Made by a program: the position numbers and the translations under genes. This document shows, one piece after another, positions 38,781-46,274 of a stretch of DNA of 64,000 nucleotides. Below the pieces are notes generated by a model. The model was not told where the DNA came from and did no database searches. It worked only from the letters and a program-made list of their open reading frames with translations. How positions within the stretch are numbered: position 1 is the stretch's first letter; each line of letters opens with the position of its first letter. Origin of the DNA: DATATV01 sp035551355 (lineage in GTDB: Bacteria; Actinomycetota; Actinomycetes; Mycobacteriales; Pseudonocardiaceae); assembly GCA_035551355.1 (NCBI GenBank), contig DASZNF010000140.1:16246-80245 (forward strand), written 5' to 3'.

Positions 38781-38786
38781 GCCGCC

Positions 38787-39647
38787 GTGCTCGCAACCGC
38801 CCCCGGCCCGATCCGGACCAGCCTGCCGAGCCCGCCGTTCAACGGCTTCCACGTCGGACCGCTGGACATCCGGGTGTACGGGCTGATGTACGTGGTCGGC
38901 ATCACCGTGGCCTACCTGCTCACCGTGCGCCGGTGGCAGGCCCGCGGCGGGGACCGGGAGACCGTCGAGGACGTCGCCATCTGGAGTGTCCCGGCGGGCA
39001 TCATCGGCGGGCGCGTCTACTTCGACATCACCACCCCGGCCGACATGCCGCACACCTGGTGGGGCCCGTTCGCCATCTGGACCGGCGGGCTGGGCATCTG
39101 GGGCGGGGTGGCGCTGGCCGCGGCGGTCGGCATCTGGCGGTTGCGTAAACGCGGGGTGGCGGTCCGGGAGTTTTTGGATGTCGTCGCTCCGAGCATTCTC
39201 CTCGCCCAGGGAATCGGCCGGATCGGCAACTACTTCAACCAGGAGCTGTTCGGCGGGCCGAGCAACCTGCCCTGGGCAATCCAGATCGCCCCGCAGTACC
39301 GTCCGGCCGGATTCACCCAGTATTCGACGTTCCAGCCCACCTTTCTCTACGAGTTGATCTTCGACCTGTGCTGGGCCGGGCTGCTGATCTGGTTGGCAGA
39401 TCAGCGGAAAGTCCGCCCACCAGGCATTTTCGCCCTGTACGTCTTCGGCTACTCGGCATTTCGGATCTTCGAGGAATCACTGCGCGTCGACTCGTCGGAG
39501 CACTTCCTCGGGCTCCGGTTGAATTTCTTCGTGGCCAGTGCTCTCGCAATCGTCGGACTCGTGTGGTTCTATCTCACGCAGCGCGGCGCGCACCGTGACC
39601 GAATTGCCGTCGTGGTGGGGAACTCCACTGACGAGACGGGGCGTTGA
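38787..39647 (+). CDS. lgt: phosphatidylglycerol:prolipoprotein diacylglyceryl transferase
   Basis: Lgt attaches diacylglycerol to the lipobox Cys of prolipoproteins at the cytoplasmic membrane. The product is 286 residues with seven membrane helices. Signatures are DIRVYGLMYVVGI, SVPAGIIGGRVYF, GGLGIWGGVALAA and the Lgt signature GRIGNYFNQELFGGP, then FLYELIFDLCW and FALYVFGYSAFRIFEE. The GTG at 38787 matches a leaderless promoter. It is unlinked here to trp genes, which often neighbour lgt in actinobacteria. Confidence 0.96.
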   Translation: MLATAPGPIRTSLPSPPFNGFHVGPLDIRVYGLMYVVGITVAYLLTVRRWQARGGDRETVEDVAIWSVPAGIIGGRVYFDITTPADMPHTWWGPFAIWTGGLGIWGGVALAAAVGIWRLRKRGVAVREFLDVVAPSILLAQGIGRIGNYFNQELFGGPSNLPWAIQIAPQYRPAGFTQYSTFQPTFLYELIFDLCWAGLLIWLADQRKVRPPGIFALYVFGYSAFRIFEESLRVDSSEHFLGLRLNFFVASALAIVGLVWFYLTQRGAHRDRIAVVVGNSTDETGR

Positions 39648-39685
39648 CCAAGTATCACCGCCATGCACGGAAGGAGCCGATCAGC

Positions 39686-40117
39686 GTGCCGGAAGAGCAG
39701 GTCATCCCCATGCCGGTCCCCACGAGGCGACCGGAACACCGCCCCACCGTCGCCGCGCTCACCCCGGTGCATCTGTCCGCGAGCGACATCCCGTCCACCG
39801 TGTCCGCGGCCATCGGCTTCCCGCTGGTCGAGGTGATCCGCGGCCCGGAGACCGGCCGGGTGTTCGCGCTGCCGCCGGGCGCCACCAGTGTGGGCCGGGA
39901 CCGCGACTGTGATTTCACCGTCGACGATCCGACCGTGTCCCGCCGGCACGCCGAGTTCCGGCGCACCGGCAACGAGGTGTCCATCCGGGACGCCGGATCG
40001 CTCAACGGCACCTACGTCAACGCCCACCCGTGCGACGACGCCACCACGCTGGCCGACGGCGACGCGGTGTGGATCGGCAAGTTCCGGCTGGTCTTCCGGG
40101 ACCGTCCGCGCAACTGA
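39686..40117 (+). CDS. FHA domain protein
   Basis: The product is 143 residues. After a flexible N-terminus of about 45 residues, one FHA domain covers residues about 48-140 with the phosphothreonine-binding residues in TSVGRDRDCDF, VSRRHAEFRR and GSLNGTYVN. Such proteins bind phosphothreonine made by Ser/Thr kinases. The N-terminus lacks the ETTS motif of GarA, so it is not a clear GarA orthologue. GTG at 39686 has AAGGAG 9 nt upstream; a TTG overlapping the lgt stop is an alternative. Confidence 0.9.
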   Translation: MPEEQVIPMPVPTRRPEHRPTVAALTPVHLSASDIPSTVSAAIGFPLVEVIRGPETGRVFALPPGATSVGRDRDCDFTVDDPTVSRRHAEFRRTGNEVSIRDAGSLNGTYVNAHPCDDATTLADGDAVWIGKFRLVFRDRPRN

Positions 40118-40177
40118 CCGGCTGGCGCGACTGACCGGCCGGCGGCGCGACTGATTGACGGCTTCCGCGCGACTGAC

Positions 40178-40203
40178 TGACGGCGGAAGCTCATCCGCCG
40201 TCA
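40178..40203. terminator. hairpin terminator between the FHA and lipoprotein genes
   Basis: Perfect 10-bp arms TGACGGCGGA (40178-40187) and TCCGCCGTCA (40194-40203) around AGCTCA. Upstream the motif CGCGACTGA recurs three times in 60 bp. Confidence 0.8.
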
Positions 40204-40208
40204 ACTCA

Positions 40209-40221
40209 GTCCACTGTGGAC
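40209..40221. repeat. 13-bp palindrome GTCCACTGTGGAC
   Basis: Perfect copy, intergenic, 5 bp after the hairpin and 8 bp before the end of the lipoprotein gene. Confidence 0.85.
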
Positions 40222-40228
40222 GTTCGGG

Positions 40229-40849
40229 TCAACTGCCGCCGGTGCCGGATCTGACCGTCTGCACCCGTAACTGGGGGCTGGGCGGGGTGATGCCGCAGGC
40301 CAGTCCCGGCCGGGCCAGGTACATCGCCGCGACCGCACCCGGCGGGATCACTCGCAGCCCGTCCACCGCGGTGGGCTGGCACAGGTCAGTGGGGAACATG
40401 CCTGGGTCGGCGATGACCACCATGGCCGCCGCGACGCCGCCGTGGTGCAGCACGACCGCCCCGCCCTCGGCGCCGTCCTTGGTCGCCGTGGTGCCCACTT
40501 GGCTGCCGTTGTCCACCGCGTAGCTGACGGTGGGGAATCCGGCCATGACGCAACTGTGCGGGCCGGTGTTGGTGAACACGATCTCCTGATAGCCGTAGCC
40601 GACCGCGTTCTGCAGCGTGCCGAAGGACAGAGTCAGGTCGCCGGCCGCGCAGACCGCAAGTGGTCCGACCCCTGCGATGGTCATGCTGGCCGGTGGGGCC
40701 GAGGTGCTGGTGACGATGGTGGTCATCTCGTCCGGTGCCGGGCCTGGATCGCTTGCGTTGCCCGTACCGGAACATCCGGCCACCGCCAACGCGAGCGCCA
40801 GTGCCGCGCCGATCAGCGGCGCGACGCGCCTGGGCCCAGATCTGCCCAT
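40229..40849 (-). CDS. DUF4232 lipoprotein
   Basis: The product is 206 residues. The signal peptide MGRSGPRRVAPLIGAALALA ends in the lipobox LAVAGC, so it is lipid-anchored outside the membrane. The mature part has a Ser/Thr/Pro linker, then a domain with four Cys (LAVCAAGDLTLSFG, HSCVMAGFPTVSYA, DLCQPTAVDG, GLACGITPPSP) and GYGYQEIVFTNTGP, typical of DUF4232. The function of the family is unknown. ATG at 40849 has GGTGG 6 nt upstream. Confidence 0.88.
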   Translation of the reverse strand: MGRSGPRRVAPLIGAALALALAVAGCSGTGNASDPGPAPDEMTTIVTSTSAPPASMTIAGVGPLAVCAAGDLTLSFGTLQNAVGYGYQEIVFTNTGPHSCVMAGFPTVSYAVDNGSQVGTTATKDGAEGGAVVLHHGGVAAAMVVIADPGMFPTDLCQPTAVDGLRVIPPGAVAAMYLARPGLACGITPPSPQLRVQTVRSGTGGS

Positions 40850-41036
40850 CGTGTTCCACCAATCCTCGGGGAAGCTCGGAGGTGGTTCCCCGGCGGAACG
40901 ATAGTGCGCCGGAGTGTCCACGGCCAGTATCGCCGAACTGCGGCTTTGTGCTACAGGCCTGCAAAGGACCATGGAATTCGGCCGGTTCCCGCCGTGTGCG
41001 GCAATGCTGCCTCGGAGGTTCGACGTCGTATTGCCG

Positions 41037-41046
41037 GACACGTGTC
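41037..41046. promoter_or_regulatory. palindrome GACACGTGTC, operator candidate
   Basis: Perfect 10-bp palindrome 121 bp upstream of the globin start. An NO-responsive or redox regulator would be a natural partner, but none is encoded nearby. Confidence 0.35.
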
Positions 41047-41082
41047 GTTATTTCGATGAGTGCATTATGTGATTTTTCCGTA

Positions 41083-41102
41083 ATAGGGCCTTGAGTCCCT
41101 AT
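41083..41102. promoter_or_regulatory. inverted repeat ATAGGG-N8-CCCTAT upstream of glbN
   Basis: Perfect 6-bp arms with 8-bp spacing, 65 bp before the globin start. Confidence 0.4.
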
Positions 41103-41166
41103 CCGGACACCCCGGTCGACCGTAGGGTCGGGCGTCGGTTGTTCGGAGCAGAGAGGATCCGCCGTA

Positions 41167-41613
41167 GTGAGTCCCCGTGACAGTGCCGATTCGCCTAGTG
41201 GTGCCAGACGTTCGGAGCAATCCGCGGGCGGTCGGACCATGTCCGTGCTCGATCGCATCGGCGGTGCGCCCGCCCTGTCCACCGCGGCCGGCCGATTCTA
41301 TCGCCGGGTGCTCGACGATCCGGAATTGACTTCCTATTTCGTCGGCATCGATATGCCCCGGCTCAAGCGCCACCAGGCCCACCTGCTGACCAGCGTGCTG
41401 GGTGGTCCAGTGGAATACACCGGACGGGAACCGGCCGGGGCCCACAAGGGCCGGGGCATCACCGAGGCGCGCTACGCCCGGGTGGCCGACCACCCGGGCG
41501 CCATGTTGCACGGACCTCAGGTGCCCGACGAGGTGATGGACACGGTGTCCACCACGGTGGCCGGGGTGCGCGAGCAGATCGTGGCGCCCACGACCGGAGC
41601 CGGGGCCCGCTAG
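41167..41613 (+). CDS. glbN: group I truncated hemoglobin
   Basis: The 2/2 globin binds O2/NO; trHbN proteins act in NO dioxygenation. The product is 148 residues: a 24-residue hydrophilic extension, then the globin (LDRIGGAPALSTAAGRFYRR with the B10 Tyr, SYFVGIDMPRLKRHQAHLL, and GAHKGRGITEARYARV with the proximal His). Key positions match mycobacterial GlbN. GTG at 41167 has GAGAGG 9-10 nt upstream; ATG at 41239 would give the bare globin. Followed 3 bp later by the remnant of a second globin. Confidence 0.9.
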   Translation: MSPRDSADSPSGARRSEQSAGGRTMSVLDRIGGAPALSTAAGRFYRRVLDDPELTSYFVGIDMPRLKRHQAHLLTSVLGGPVEYTGREPAGAHKGRGITEARYARVADHPGAMLHGPQVPDEVMDTVSTTVAGVREQIVAPTTGAGAR

Positions 41614-41615
41614 GC

Positions 41616-42002
41616 GTGGACACCGCCAGGCTCCGGGACAGCTGGGGATCGGCCGCCGAGTACGGAGTCCAACTGCCGCTGTGCTTCTACGCCACCCTGT
41701 TGCTCAACCACCCGGAGGTCCGGGACATGTGCCCGCCATCCATGGCCGCCCAGCGGGACAAGCCGGTGGCCGCGCCGGGCACCGTGGTGTCCAATGTGGA
41801 CAACCTGGACGCGGTGCTGCCCGTGTTGCGCCAACTCGGCTGCGATCACCGCAAAGTCAGCGTGGTCGCCGAGCACTACCCGGCCGCGCTGCGCTCGGCC
41901 GGAGTGCCCGCCGAGCAGTTGCACCACGAGGCGTACGCCCCGGGCGCGGGCGCGGCCCCGATCAGCGAATCGACCGGAGAGGACGTCCATGCGGCCGGAT
42001 GA
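41616..42002 (+). pseudogene. internally deleted flavohemoglobin remnant
   Basis: The open frame codes for 128 residues. Residues about 1-90 match the N-terminal globin part of actinobacterial flavohemoglobins (RLRDSWGSAAEYGVQLPLCF, NHPEVRDMCPPSMAAQRDK, LGCDHRKVSVVAEHYPA). The sequence then jumps straight into what is normally the extreme C-terminus of the reductase domain (LRSAGVPAEQLHHEAYAPG). The last globin helices and the whole FAD/NAD region, about 250 residues, are missing. Conserved globin positions are also altered (MFP to MCP, LVGALG-like to PVAAPG). The frame has stayed open, so a short protein could be made, but it should not be a working NO dioxygenase. Confidence 0.75.
41789..41801. 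repeat. near-copy of the GTCCACTGTGGAC palindrome
   Basis: GTCCAATGTGGAC, one mismatch to the 13-bp palindrome, inside the flavohemoglobin remnant. Confidence 0.55.
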
Positions 42003-42672
42003 GCAGAACGGCACGGCGCCGCGGCGGCGCAGGCCGCTGAGCCCCGACCGGGTGCGGGCGACGGAGTTCAACCGCACCCCGCTGGGCCGGCGTGGTTACG
42101 ACGTGGACGAGGTGCAGCTGTTCCTCCGGCAGATGGCCGAGGAGATCGCGGTCAGCGAGACCGAGAAAGCCCGGCTGCGCCAGGAAATCCTGCGCCTGCA
42201 ACGCTGGTACCGCGACCACGGCACCGACGTCACCGCCCGGCGTGCGGTGTCGGCGGCCGAGGTGCGGGCCCAAGCGGTCACCCTGCTGTCCGAGGCCCAG
42301 TTGCCGGCCGAGGCCTACATCGCGCAAGCCCAGGCCTACTCCCGCCGGGTCGCGGTGGAAGCCCGCCAGCAGGCCGAACCGGTGCTGTCCGACGCCCAGC
42401 AGCGCGCCGACACGGCGGCCGAGGCCGCGGCCAAGGACTACCGCTACCACGCCGGTGATCACTACGCCGCCGAACTCGAGGAAATGGAACGCCGGCTGGC
42501 CTGGTTGCGTGCGTTCTGCCACGCCATCCAGGTGCAACTGCACGCCGCGTCCGACGCGTTCACCGCCGAGGTGGACAAACCGGCCGACCTGCCCGAACGC
42601 CCCGCGAGCCCGCCGCCTCCGCCCGGGCAGGAGGCCGACATGTTCTCCGCCGACCCCAGAAATCGGCGCTGA
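41989..42672 (+). CDS. DivIVA-domain protein
   Basis: The product is 227 residues. Residues about 18-60 form a DivIVA N-terminal domain (LSPDRVRATEFNRTPLGRRG and YDVDEVQLFLRQMAEEIAV). A long Ala/Gln/Glu-rich coiled coil follows (about 60-200), and the C-terminus is Pro-rich. DivIVA-type proteins sit at curved membrane and recruit cell-wall or division partners. ATG at 41989 follows GGAGAGG; it overlaps the flavohemoglobin remnant by 14 bp. A strong hairpin follows the stop. Confidence 0.88.
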   Translation: MRPDEQNGTAPRRRRPLSPDRVRATEFNRTPLGRRGYDVDEVQLFLRQMAEEIAVSETEKARLRQEILRLQRWYRDHGTDVTARRAVSAAEVRAQAVTLLSEAQLPAEAYIAQAQAYSRRVAVEARQQAEPVLSDAQQRADTAAEAAAKDYRYHAGDHYAAELEEMERRLAWLRAFCHAIQVQLHAASDAFTAEVDKPADLPERPASPPPPPGQEADMFSADPRNRR

Positions 42673-42673
42673 G

Positions 42674-42713
42674 TTGGTGGTACCGGCCGCCGCGCATCGG
42701 CCGGTACCACCAA
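42674..42713. terminator. 16-bp perfect stem terminator after the DivIVA gene
   Basis: Arms TTGGTGGTACCGGCCG (42674-42689) and CGGCCGGTACCACCAA (42698-42713) flank an 8-nt loop, 2 bp after the stop codon. There is no T-run on the plus strand. Confidence 0.9.
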
Positions 42714-42782
42714 AGAAAAGGGAATTCCCGCAATTCACCCGGATGCCGGTGTACTGGCGCGGTGCGCCCGGACCCGGCTCGC

Positions 42783-42788
42783 TACGGT
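42783..42788 (+). promoter_or_regulatory. leaderless -10 element TACGGT of the P450 gene
   Basis: TACGGT is followed by six bases and the ATG at 42795. Confidence 0.6.
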
Positions 42789-42794
42789 GTGCGG

Positions 42795-44024
42795 ATGAGC
42801 GCCACCGCGCAGCGGCAGACCGAATCCCGGCTCGTCGGCGAGGTGCTGGCCGCGCTGGCCCGGCCCGAGGGCCGCGCCGATCCGTACCCGCAGTACACCC
42901 GGTTGCGCGCCTTCGGCCCGGCCGCCATCGCCCCGGACGGTTCGCTGGTGGTGTCCGGCTACCGGCTGGCCGCCGCGGTGTTGCGCGATCACCGGCTGGA
43001 AAAGCATCCCGAGCCGGTGCTCATCGCGGCCGGGCACGCGAACTGGCGGGAACGGCCGGCCCTGCGGTTGATGTTCGAGAGCATGCTGTTGATCAACCCG
43101 CCCGCGCACACCCGGTTGCGCCGGCTGGTGTCCGGCGCGTTCACCGTGCGCCGGGTGGCCGCGCTGGCTCCGGCGGTGCGCCGGATCGTGGCCGAGTTGG
43201 TCACCGCCATGTCCGGGCCGGTGGATTTCGTCCAGGCGTTCGCGTTTCCGTTGCCGGTCACCGTGATCGGCGAGCTGCTCGGCATTCCCGAGGTGGACCG
43301 GCCGATGTTCCAGACCCTGGTCCGGGACTGGACCAACGTGCTGGACCGGCTGGACGCCGACACGGTCAACCGGGCCGACCCGGCCGCCGTGCTGATCGCC
43401 GACTACCTCACCGACCTGGCCGACGAACGCCGCAAGGATCCACGGACCGATCTGGTTTCCGCGCTGGTCGTCCCGGTGGACGGCGAGCCGGGGATGACCG
43501 GCGAGGAGGTGGTCACCATGGCGGCGTTGCTGCTGGCCGCCGGGTTCGAGACCACCACCGGGTTGCTGTCCAACGGATTGCTGGCCCTGCTCAACCATCC
43601 GGAGCAGGCGGACGAGCTGCGGGCCCGGCCGGAACTGGCCGGGGAGGCGGTGGAGGAGTTGCTGCGCTTCGACTCGCCGGTGCAGATGCTGACCAGCCGG
43701 GCCGCGCCCGTGACCATCGAGGTCGCCGGCCGGGAATTGCCTGCGGGACAACGGGTTGTGACCGTGCTGGGCGCGGCCAACCGCGACCCCGAGGTGTTCG
43801 ACGAGCCGGATCGGCTGGTGCTGGACCGGGGCGGGGAGCCGGCCGTGTCCTTCGGCGGCGGCCTGCACTACTGCCTGGGCGCCCCGTTGGCCCGGCTGGA
43901 GGCGCGACTGGCCTTTCCCGCGCTGTTGACCGCTTTTCCGCGATTGGCACTGGCCGGGGAGCCGGTCTGGAAGGACGGCCTGGTGCTGCACGGGCACACC
44001 GCCCTGCCGGTGTCGGCCGACTGA
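42795..44024 (+). CDS. cytochrome P450 monooxygenase
   Basis: The product is 409 residues, a soluble bacterial class I P450. Signatures are the I-helix LLLAAGFETTTGLLSNG (oxygen-activating Thr), the K-helix EELLRFDSP (ExxR), and the haem loop FGGGLHYCLGAPLAR with the Cys ligand. No ferredoxin or reductase gene is adjacent. A truncated methyltransferase gene follows 32 bp later, so the pair may once have formed a tailoring unit. The substrate is not predictable. Confidence 0.94.
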   Translation: MSATAQRQTESRLVGEVLAALARPEGRADPYPQYTRLRAFGPAAIAPDGSLVVSGYRLAAAVLRDHRLEKHPEPVLIAAGHANWRERPALRLMFESMLLINPPAHTRLRRLVSGAFTVRRVAALAPAVRRIVAELVTAMSGPVDFVQAFAFPLPVTVIGELLGIPEVDRPMFQTLVRDWTNVLDRLDADTVNRADPAAVLIADYLTDLADERRKDPRTDLVSALVVPVDGEPGMTGEEVVTMAALLLAAGFETTTGLLSNGLLALLNHPEQADELRARPELAGEAVEELLRFDSPVQMLTSRAAPVTIEVAGRELPAGQRVVTVLGAANRDPEVFDEPDRLVLDRGGEPAVSFGGGLHYCLGAPLARLEARLAFPALLTAFPRLALAGEPVWKDGLVLHGHTALPVSAD

Positions 44025-44056
44025 GGGCCTCACTGGCTGGATAGGGGGCTGGGGCC

Positions 44057-44224
44057 GTGACGACCGGCACCGCGTTCTGGATCGCCGCGGTCCGGGCCCG
44101 GGAGTCGGCGCGGCCGGACCGGCGGTTCGACGATCCGCATGCGCGGTCGCTGGCCGGTGAGCGGGGCGTCGCCAGCATGGCCGCATCGGAACGGGCAGCC
44201 GGCGGCGTGCGCCAATCCGGCTGA
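44057..44224 (+). pseudogene. truncated SAM-dependent methyltransferase (leucine carboxyl methyltransferase family)
   Basis: GTG opens 55 codons. Residues 1-35 (TGTAFWIAAVRARESARPDR, then RFDDPHARSLAGERG) match the N-terminus of the class I methyltransferase family of about 270-300 residues that begins TAxxVAxxRAxET. The frame then leaves the family (VASMAASERAAGGVRQSG) and stops. The SAM-binding domain is absent, so this is a 3'-deleted gene. A strong terminator hairpin follows. Confidence 0.75.
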
Positions 44225-44242
44225 CTGTGGGCCGGACACAGA

Positions 44243-44273
44243 CGTGCGGCGGTCCATTGTGGACCGCCGCACG
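44243..44273. terminator. 14-bp stem bidirectional terminator
   Basis: Arms CGTGCGGCGGTCCA and TGGACCGCCGCACG flank TTG, between convergent genes. The centre GTCCATTGTGGAC is a one-mismatch copy of the scattered 13-bp palindrome. Confidence 0.88.
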
Positions 44274-44278
44274 AGTGC

Positions 44279-45457
44279 TCAGCTGGTTTTGTTGACTTCC
44301 GGGCCCGGGCCCATGCGGATCGCCGGTTCCCGGTCCTCCAGAACGGGCGTGGCCTCCTGCGCTGGTTCGCGCTCGACGGTCCGCGGGGTCGCTTGTTGTG
44401 CGGGTTCGCGCTCGAACGTTTGCGGGGTCGCTTGTTGTGCGGGTTCGCGCTCGAACGTTTGCGGAGTGGCCTGTTGTGCGGGTTCGCGCTCGAACGTTTG
44501 CGGAGTGGCTTGTTGTGCGGGTTCGCGCTCGAAGGTCTGCGGCGTTGCGTCCTGCGTGGGTTCGCGGTTCACCGGCTGCTCGAGCCCGACGCCGGTGTAG
44601 GGCGTCGAACCCTGGCCATACCCGTCGCTGGAATCGGACGAGGAATCCGTGCCGTCGCCGGAATCGGTCCCGTCCCCGGAGTCATTGCTGTAGTCCGACT
44701 CATCGGTCGCGCCCGAATCGCCGGACCCGGACCCGCTGTCGGAACCGGAACCCGATCCGCCGTCGGAACCGCCGCCCAGCCCGATGATCGATTCCGGATT
44801 GTCGGCCTCGCCCTTCACCCCGTCGGTCAGGCCGGTGCCCGCGGCCGAGGCGACCGCACCCAGGTTCAGCCCGCTGCTGGTGCCCGCCGCGTCGCCGAGC
44901 AACTGCTCGGCCAGTTCCTCGCCTGCCTTGCCCAGCGCCTCGAAGATCGGGCCCTCGACCGCGTTGAGCAGCGCCTGCTCCACCTGGTCGGCGACCTGCT
45001 TGAAGACCTGCTTGACCACCTGCTCGGTGATCTCCACCTCGCCCGGAATGGCCAGCTCGGAGGCGCCGAAGGTGAACGGTGCGGCCGCCTGGTCGGCGAT
45101 GATCTCCGCGGCCAGGATGCCCAGCTGCACGATGGCGCCGACCTTCATGCCGATCACCAGCACGGCGGAGGCGTCCAGCCCGACGGCGATCCCCTTGAGC
45201 CCGTCGGCCAGCTGCGGCAGGTGCCCGCTGGCCAGCTTCTGCCACAGCGCGTCGAACAGCTCCAGCGACTGCGAGGAGTTGCTGGAGAGCATCTGCTCGA
45301 TCGACGACTTGGCCTGGCCGGTGTTGTCGGTCAGCTCACCGGCCAGCTGACGCATCTCATCGGCGCCCTGGCGCAGTTCGTCCTCGTCGATGTTCGGCCA
45401 CTCGATGCCGATCATGTTGAGCACCCAGGCCAGTGCGTCCGGCAGGACTATGGACAT
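44279..45457 (-). CDS. WXG100-like domain protein with 13-residue C-terminal repeats
   Basis: The product is 392 residues. Residues about 1-110 form the helical WXG100-like N-terminus (LAWVLNMIGIEWPNIDEDEL and LRQGADEMRQLAGELTDN-type sequence) found in type VII-secreted or polymorphic-toxin-like actinobacterial proteins. Hydrophobic stretches follow (VLVIGMKVGAIVQLGILAAE). A Gly/Ser/Asp-rich linker leads to six tandem 13-residue repeats of the form EPAQQATPQTFER, then a short end. No toxin domain is present. It is encoded 7 bp after a YbaB-family gene, a usual pairing for such proteins. Confidence 0.8.
   Translation of the reverse strand: MSIVLPDALAWVLNMIGIEWPNIDEDELRQGADEMRQLAGELTDNTGQAKSSIEQMLSSNSSQSLELFDALWQKLASGHLPQLADGLKGIAVGLDASAVLVIGMKVGAIVQLGILAAEIIADQAAAPFTFGASELAIPGEVEITEQVVKQVFKQVADQVEQALLNAVEGPIFEALGKAGEELAEQLLGDAAGTSSGLNLGAVASAAGTGLTDGVKGEADNPESIIGLGGGSDGGSGSGSDSGSGSGDSGATDESDYSNDSGDGTDSGDGTDSSSDSSDGYGQGSTPYTGVGLEQPVNREPTQDATPQTFEREPAQQATPQTFEREPAQQATPQTFEREPAQQATPQTFEREPAQQATPRTVEREPAQEATPVLEDREPAIRMGPGPEVNKTS
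44330..44563 (-). repeat. six 39-bp tandem coding repeats
   Basis: Six 39-bp units encode 13-residue blocks. The three central ones are identical at protein level (EPAQQATPQTFER) and nearly identical in DNA, while the outer ones are diverged. This pattern suggests copy-number change by slippage or unequal exchange. Confidence 0.92.
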
Positions 45458-45464
45458 GGCCGGA

Positions 45465-46088
45465 TCACCACGGGTTCTGTTCGTCGTAGGACGATTCGGC
45501 GTCGGCGGCACCGCGCGGAGTCCGTGGCGCCCGTGCCGCCGGGGCCGGGGCCGGCGGGGCGGGTTCGGGCTCTGGATCGGCCGGCGGCGCGGCGTACGGG
45601 TCGTTCTCGCGGACCTGCGGCTGCGGCTCCTGCCAGCCGTCCTGCTCGCCGGTCGGGTCGGTCACGGTGCGCGGCACCTCGGGCACGCCGACCTGGATTC
45701 CCAGCCCCCGGCTGCCCTGCGCGGCGGCGGCCAGCACGCCCTCCTGTGGCGCCCGGGCCGCGGCCAGATTCTCCGACATCTCGCCGCGGGCCTGCGCGGC
45801 CGCCGCCTGGATGGTCGCCACGACGGTGCGGGCCAGCTTGTCCGGCGTGCTGCGGTCGAACACGGAGGACGCGAAGTCCAGGGCGGTCACCACCCCGGTC
45901 GCGTCCACCGTCGCCCGCACCGTGCCGTCCTGCGAGCTGGCCCGGCCGGTGACGGACAGCGCGGACGCCTGCTGTTCGCGCACCTGCGCGGTGCGCTCGG
46001 CCAGCTCCTTGAGCACGGCGTCGATCTGCGCCTGCGCCTGGGATGACGCGGCGGTGTGCTGGTCCTGAGTAGGTTCAGACTCGGCCAC
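45465..46088 (-). CDS. YbaB/EbfC family nucleoid-associated protein with acidic tail
   Basis: The product is 207 residues. Residues about 15-105 are a YbaB-like domain (helix, then VTGRASSQDGTVRATVDATG and VVTALDFASSVFDRSTPDKL), preceded by a helical segment. The rest is disordered: Gln/Glu/Pro-rich ending SSYDEQNPW. The GTG at 46088 has GAAGGGGG just upstream. It is co-transcribed with the WXG100-like protein; YbaB-like genes often accompany secreted WXG100-like proteins, perhaps as chaperone or DNA-binding partner (inference). Confidence 0.85.
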   Translation of the reverse strand: MAESEPTQDQHTAASSQAQAQIDAVLKELAERTAQVREQQASALSVTGRASSQDGTVRATVDATGVVTALDFASSVFDRSTPDKLARTVVATIQAAAAQARGEMSENLAAARAPQEGVLAAAAQGSRGLGIQVGVPEVPRTVTDPTGEQDGWQEPQPQVRENDPYAAPPADPEPEPAPPAPAPAARAPRTPRGAADAESSYDEQNPW

Positions 46089-46118
46089 CCGTTCCCCCTT
46101 CCCGGTGGTTGCCCTCAT

Positions 46119-46134
46119 TTCACGCACACGTGAA
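46119..46134. promoter_or_regulatory. inverted repeat TTCACG-N4-CGTGAA upstream of the YbaB gene
   Basis: Perfect 6-bp arms with CACA between, 31 bp before the GTG start; operator candidate for the YbaB/WXG100-like operon. Confidence 0.45.
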
Positions 46135-46274
46135 TGGCGAGCTAATGGTTCACCAGCCGAATGTATTCCGCCGGATAATTCCCGGTGAGTCCATCACAGC
46201 GTGGTGGGGGGAGACAGCCGGTTGACCGAATTCGCCGGAAAACCCCAGCTCAGGCGCACCCTGGCCGCCGGGCC

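Larger units (their letters stand above)
40850..41166. other. divergent regulatory region between the lipoprotein and glbN genes
   Basis: This 317-bp gap contains no supported gene. It is more AT-rich than its surroundings and holds a perfect palindrome GACACGTGTC (41037-41046) and an inverted repeat ATAGGG-N8-CCCTAT (41083-41102). Both are plausible operators for the globin gene. Confidence 0.6.

Noticed and set aside
40118..40177. Recurring CGCGACTGA units as a CRISPR-like array
   Set aside because: The units are short and irregularly spaced with no spacers; they look like simple local duplication before a terminator.
44330..44563. 39-bp tandem repeats as a CRISPR or minisatellite outside genes
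   Set aside because: The repeats keep one reading frame and are the coding tail of the WXG100-like protein.
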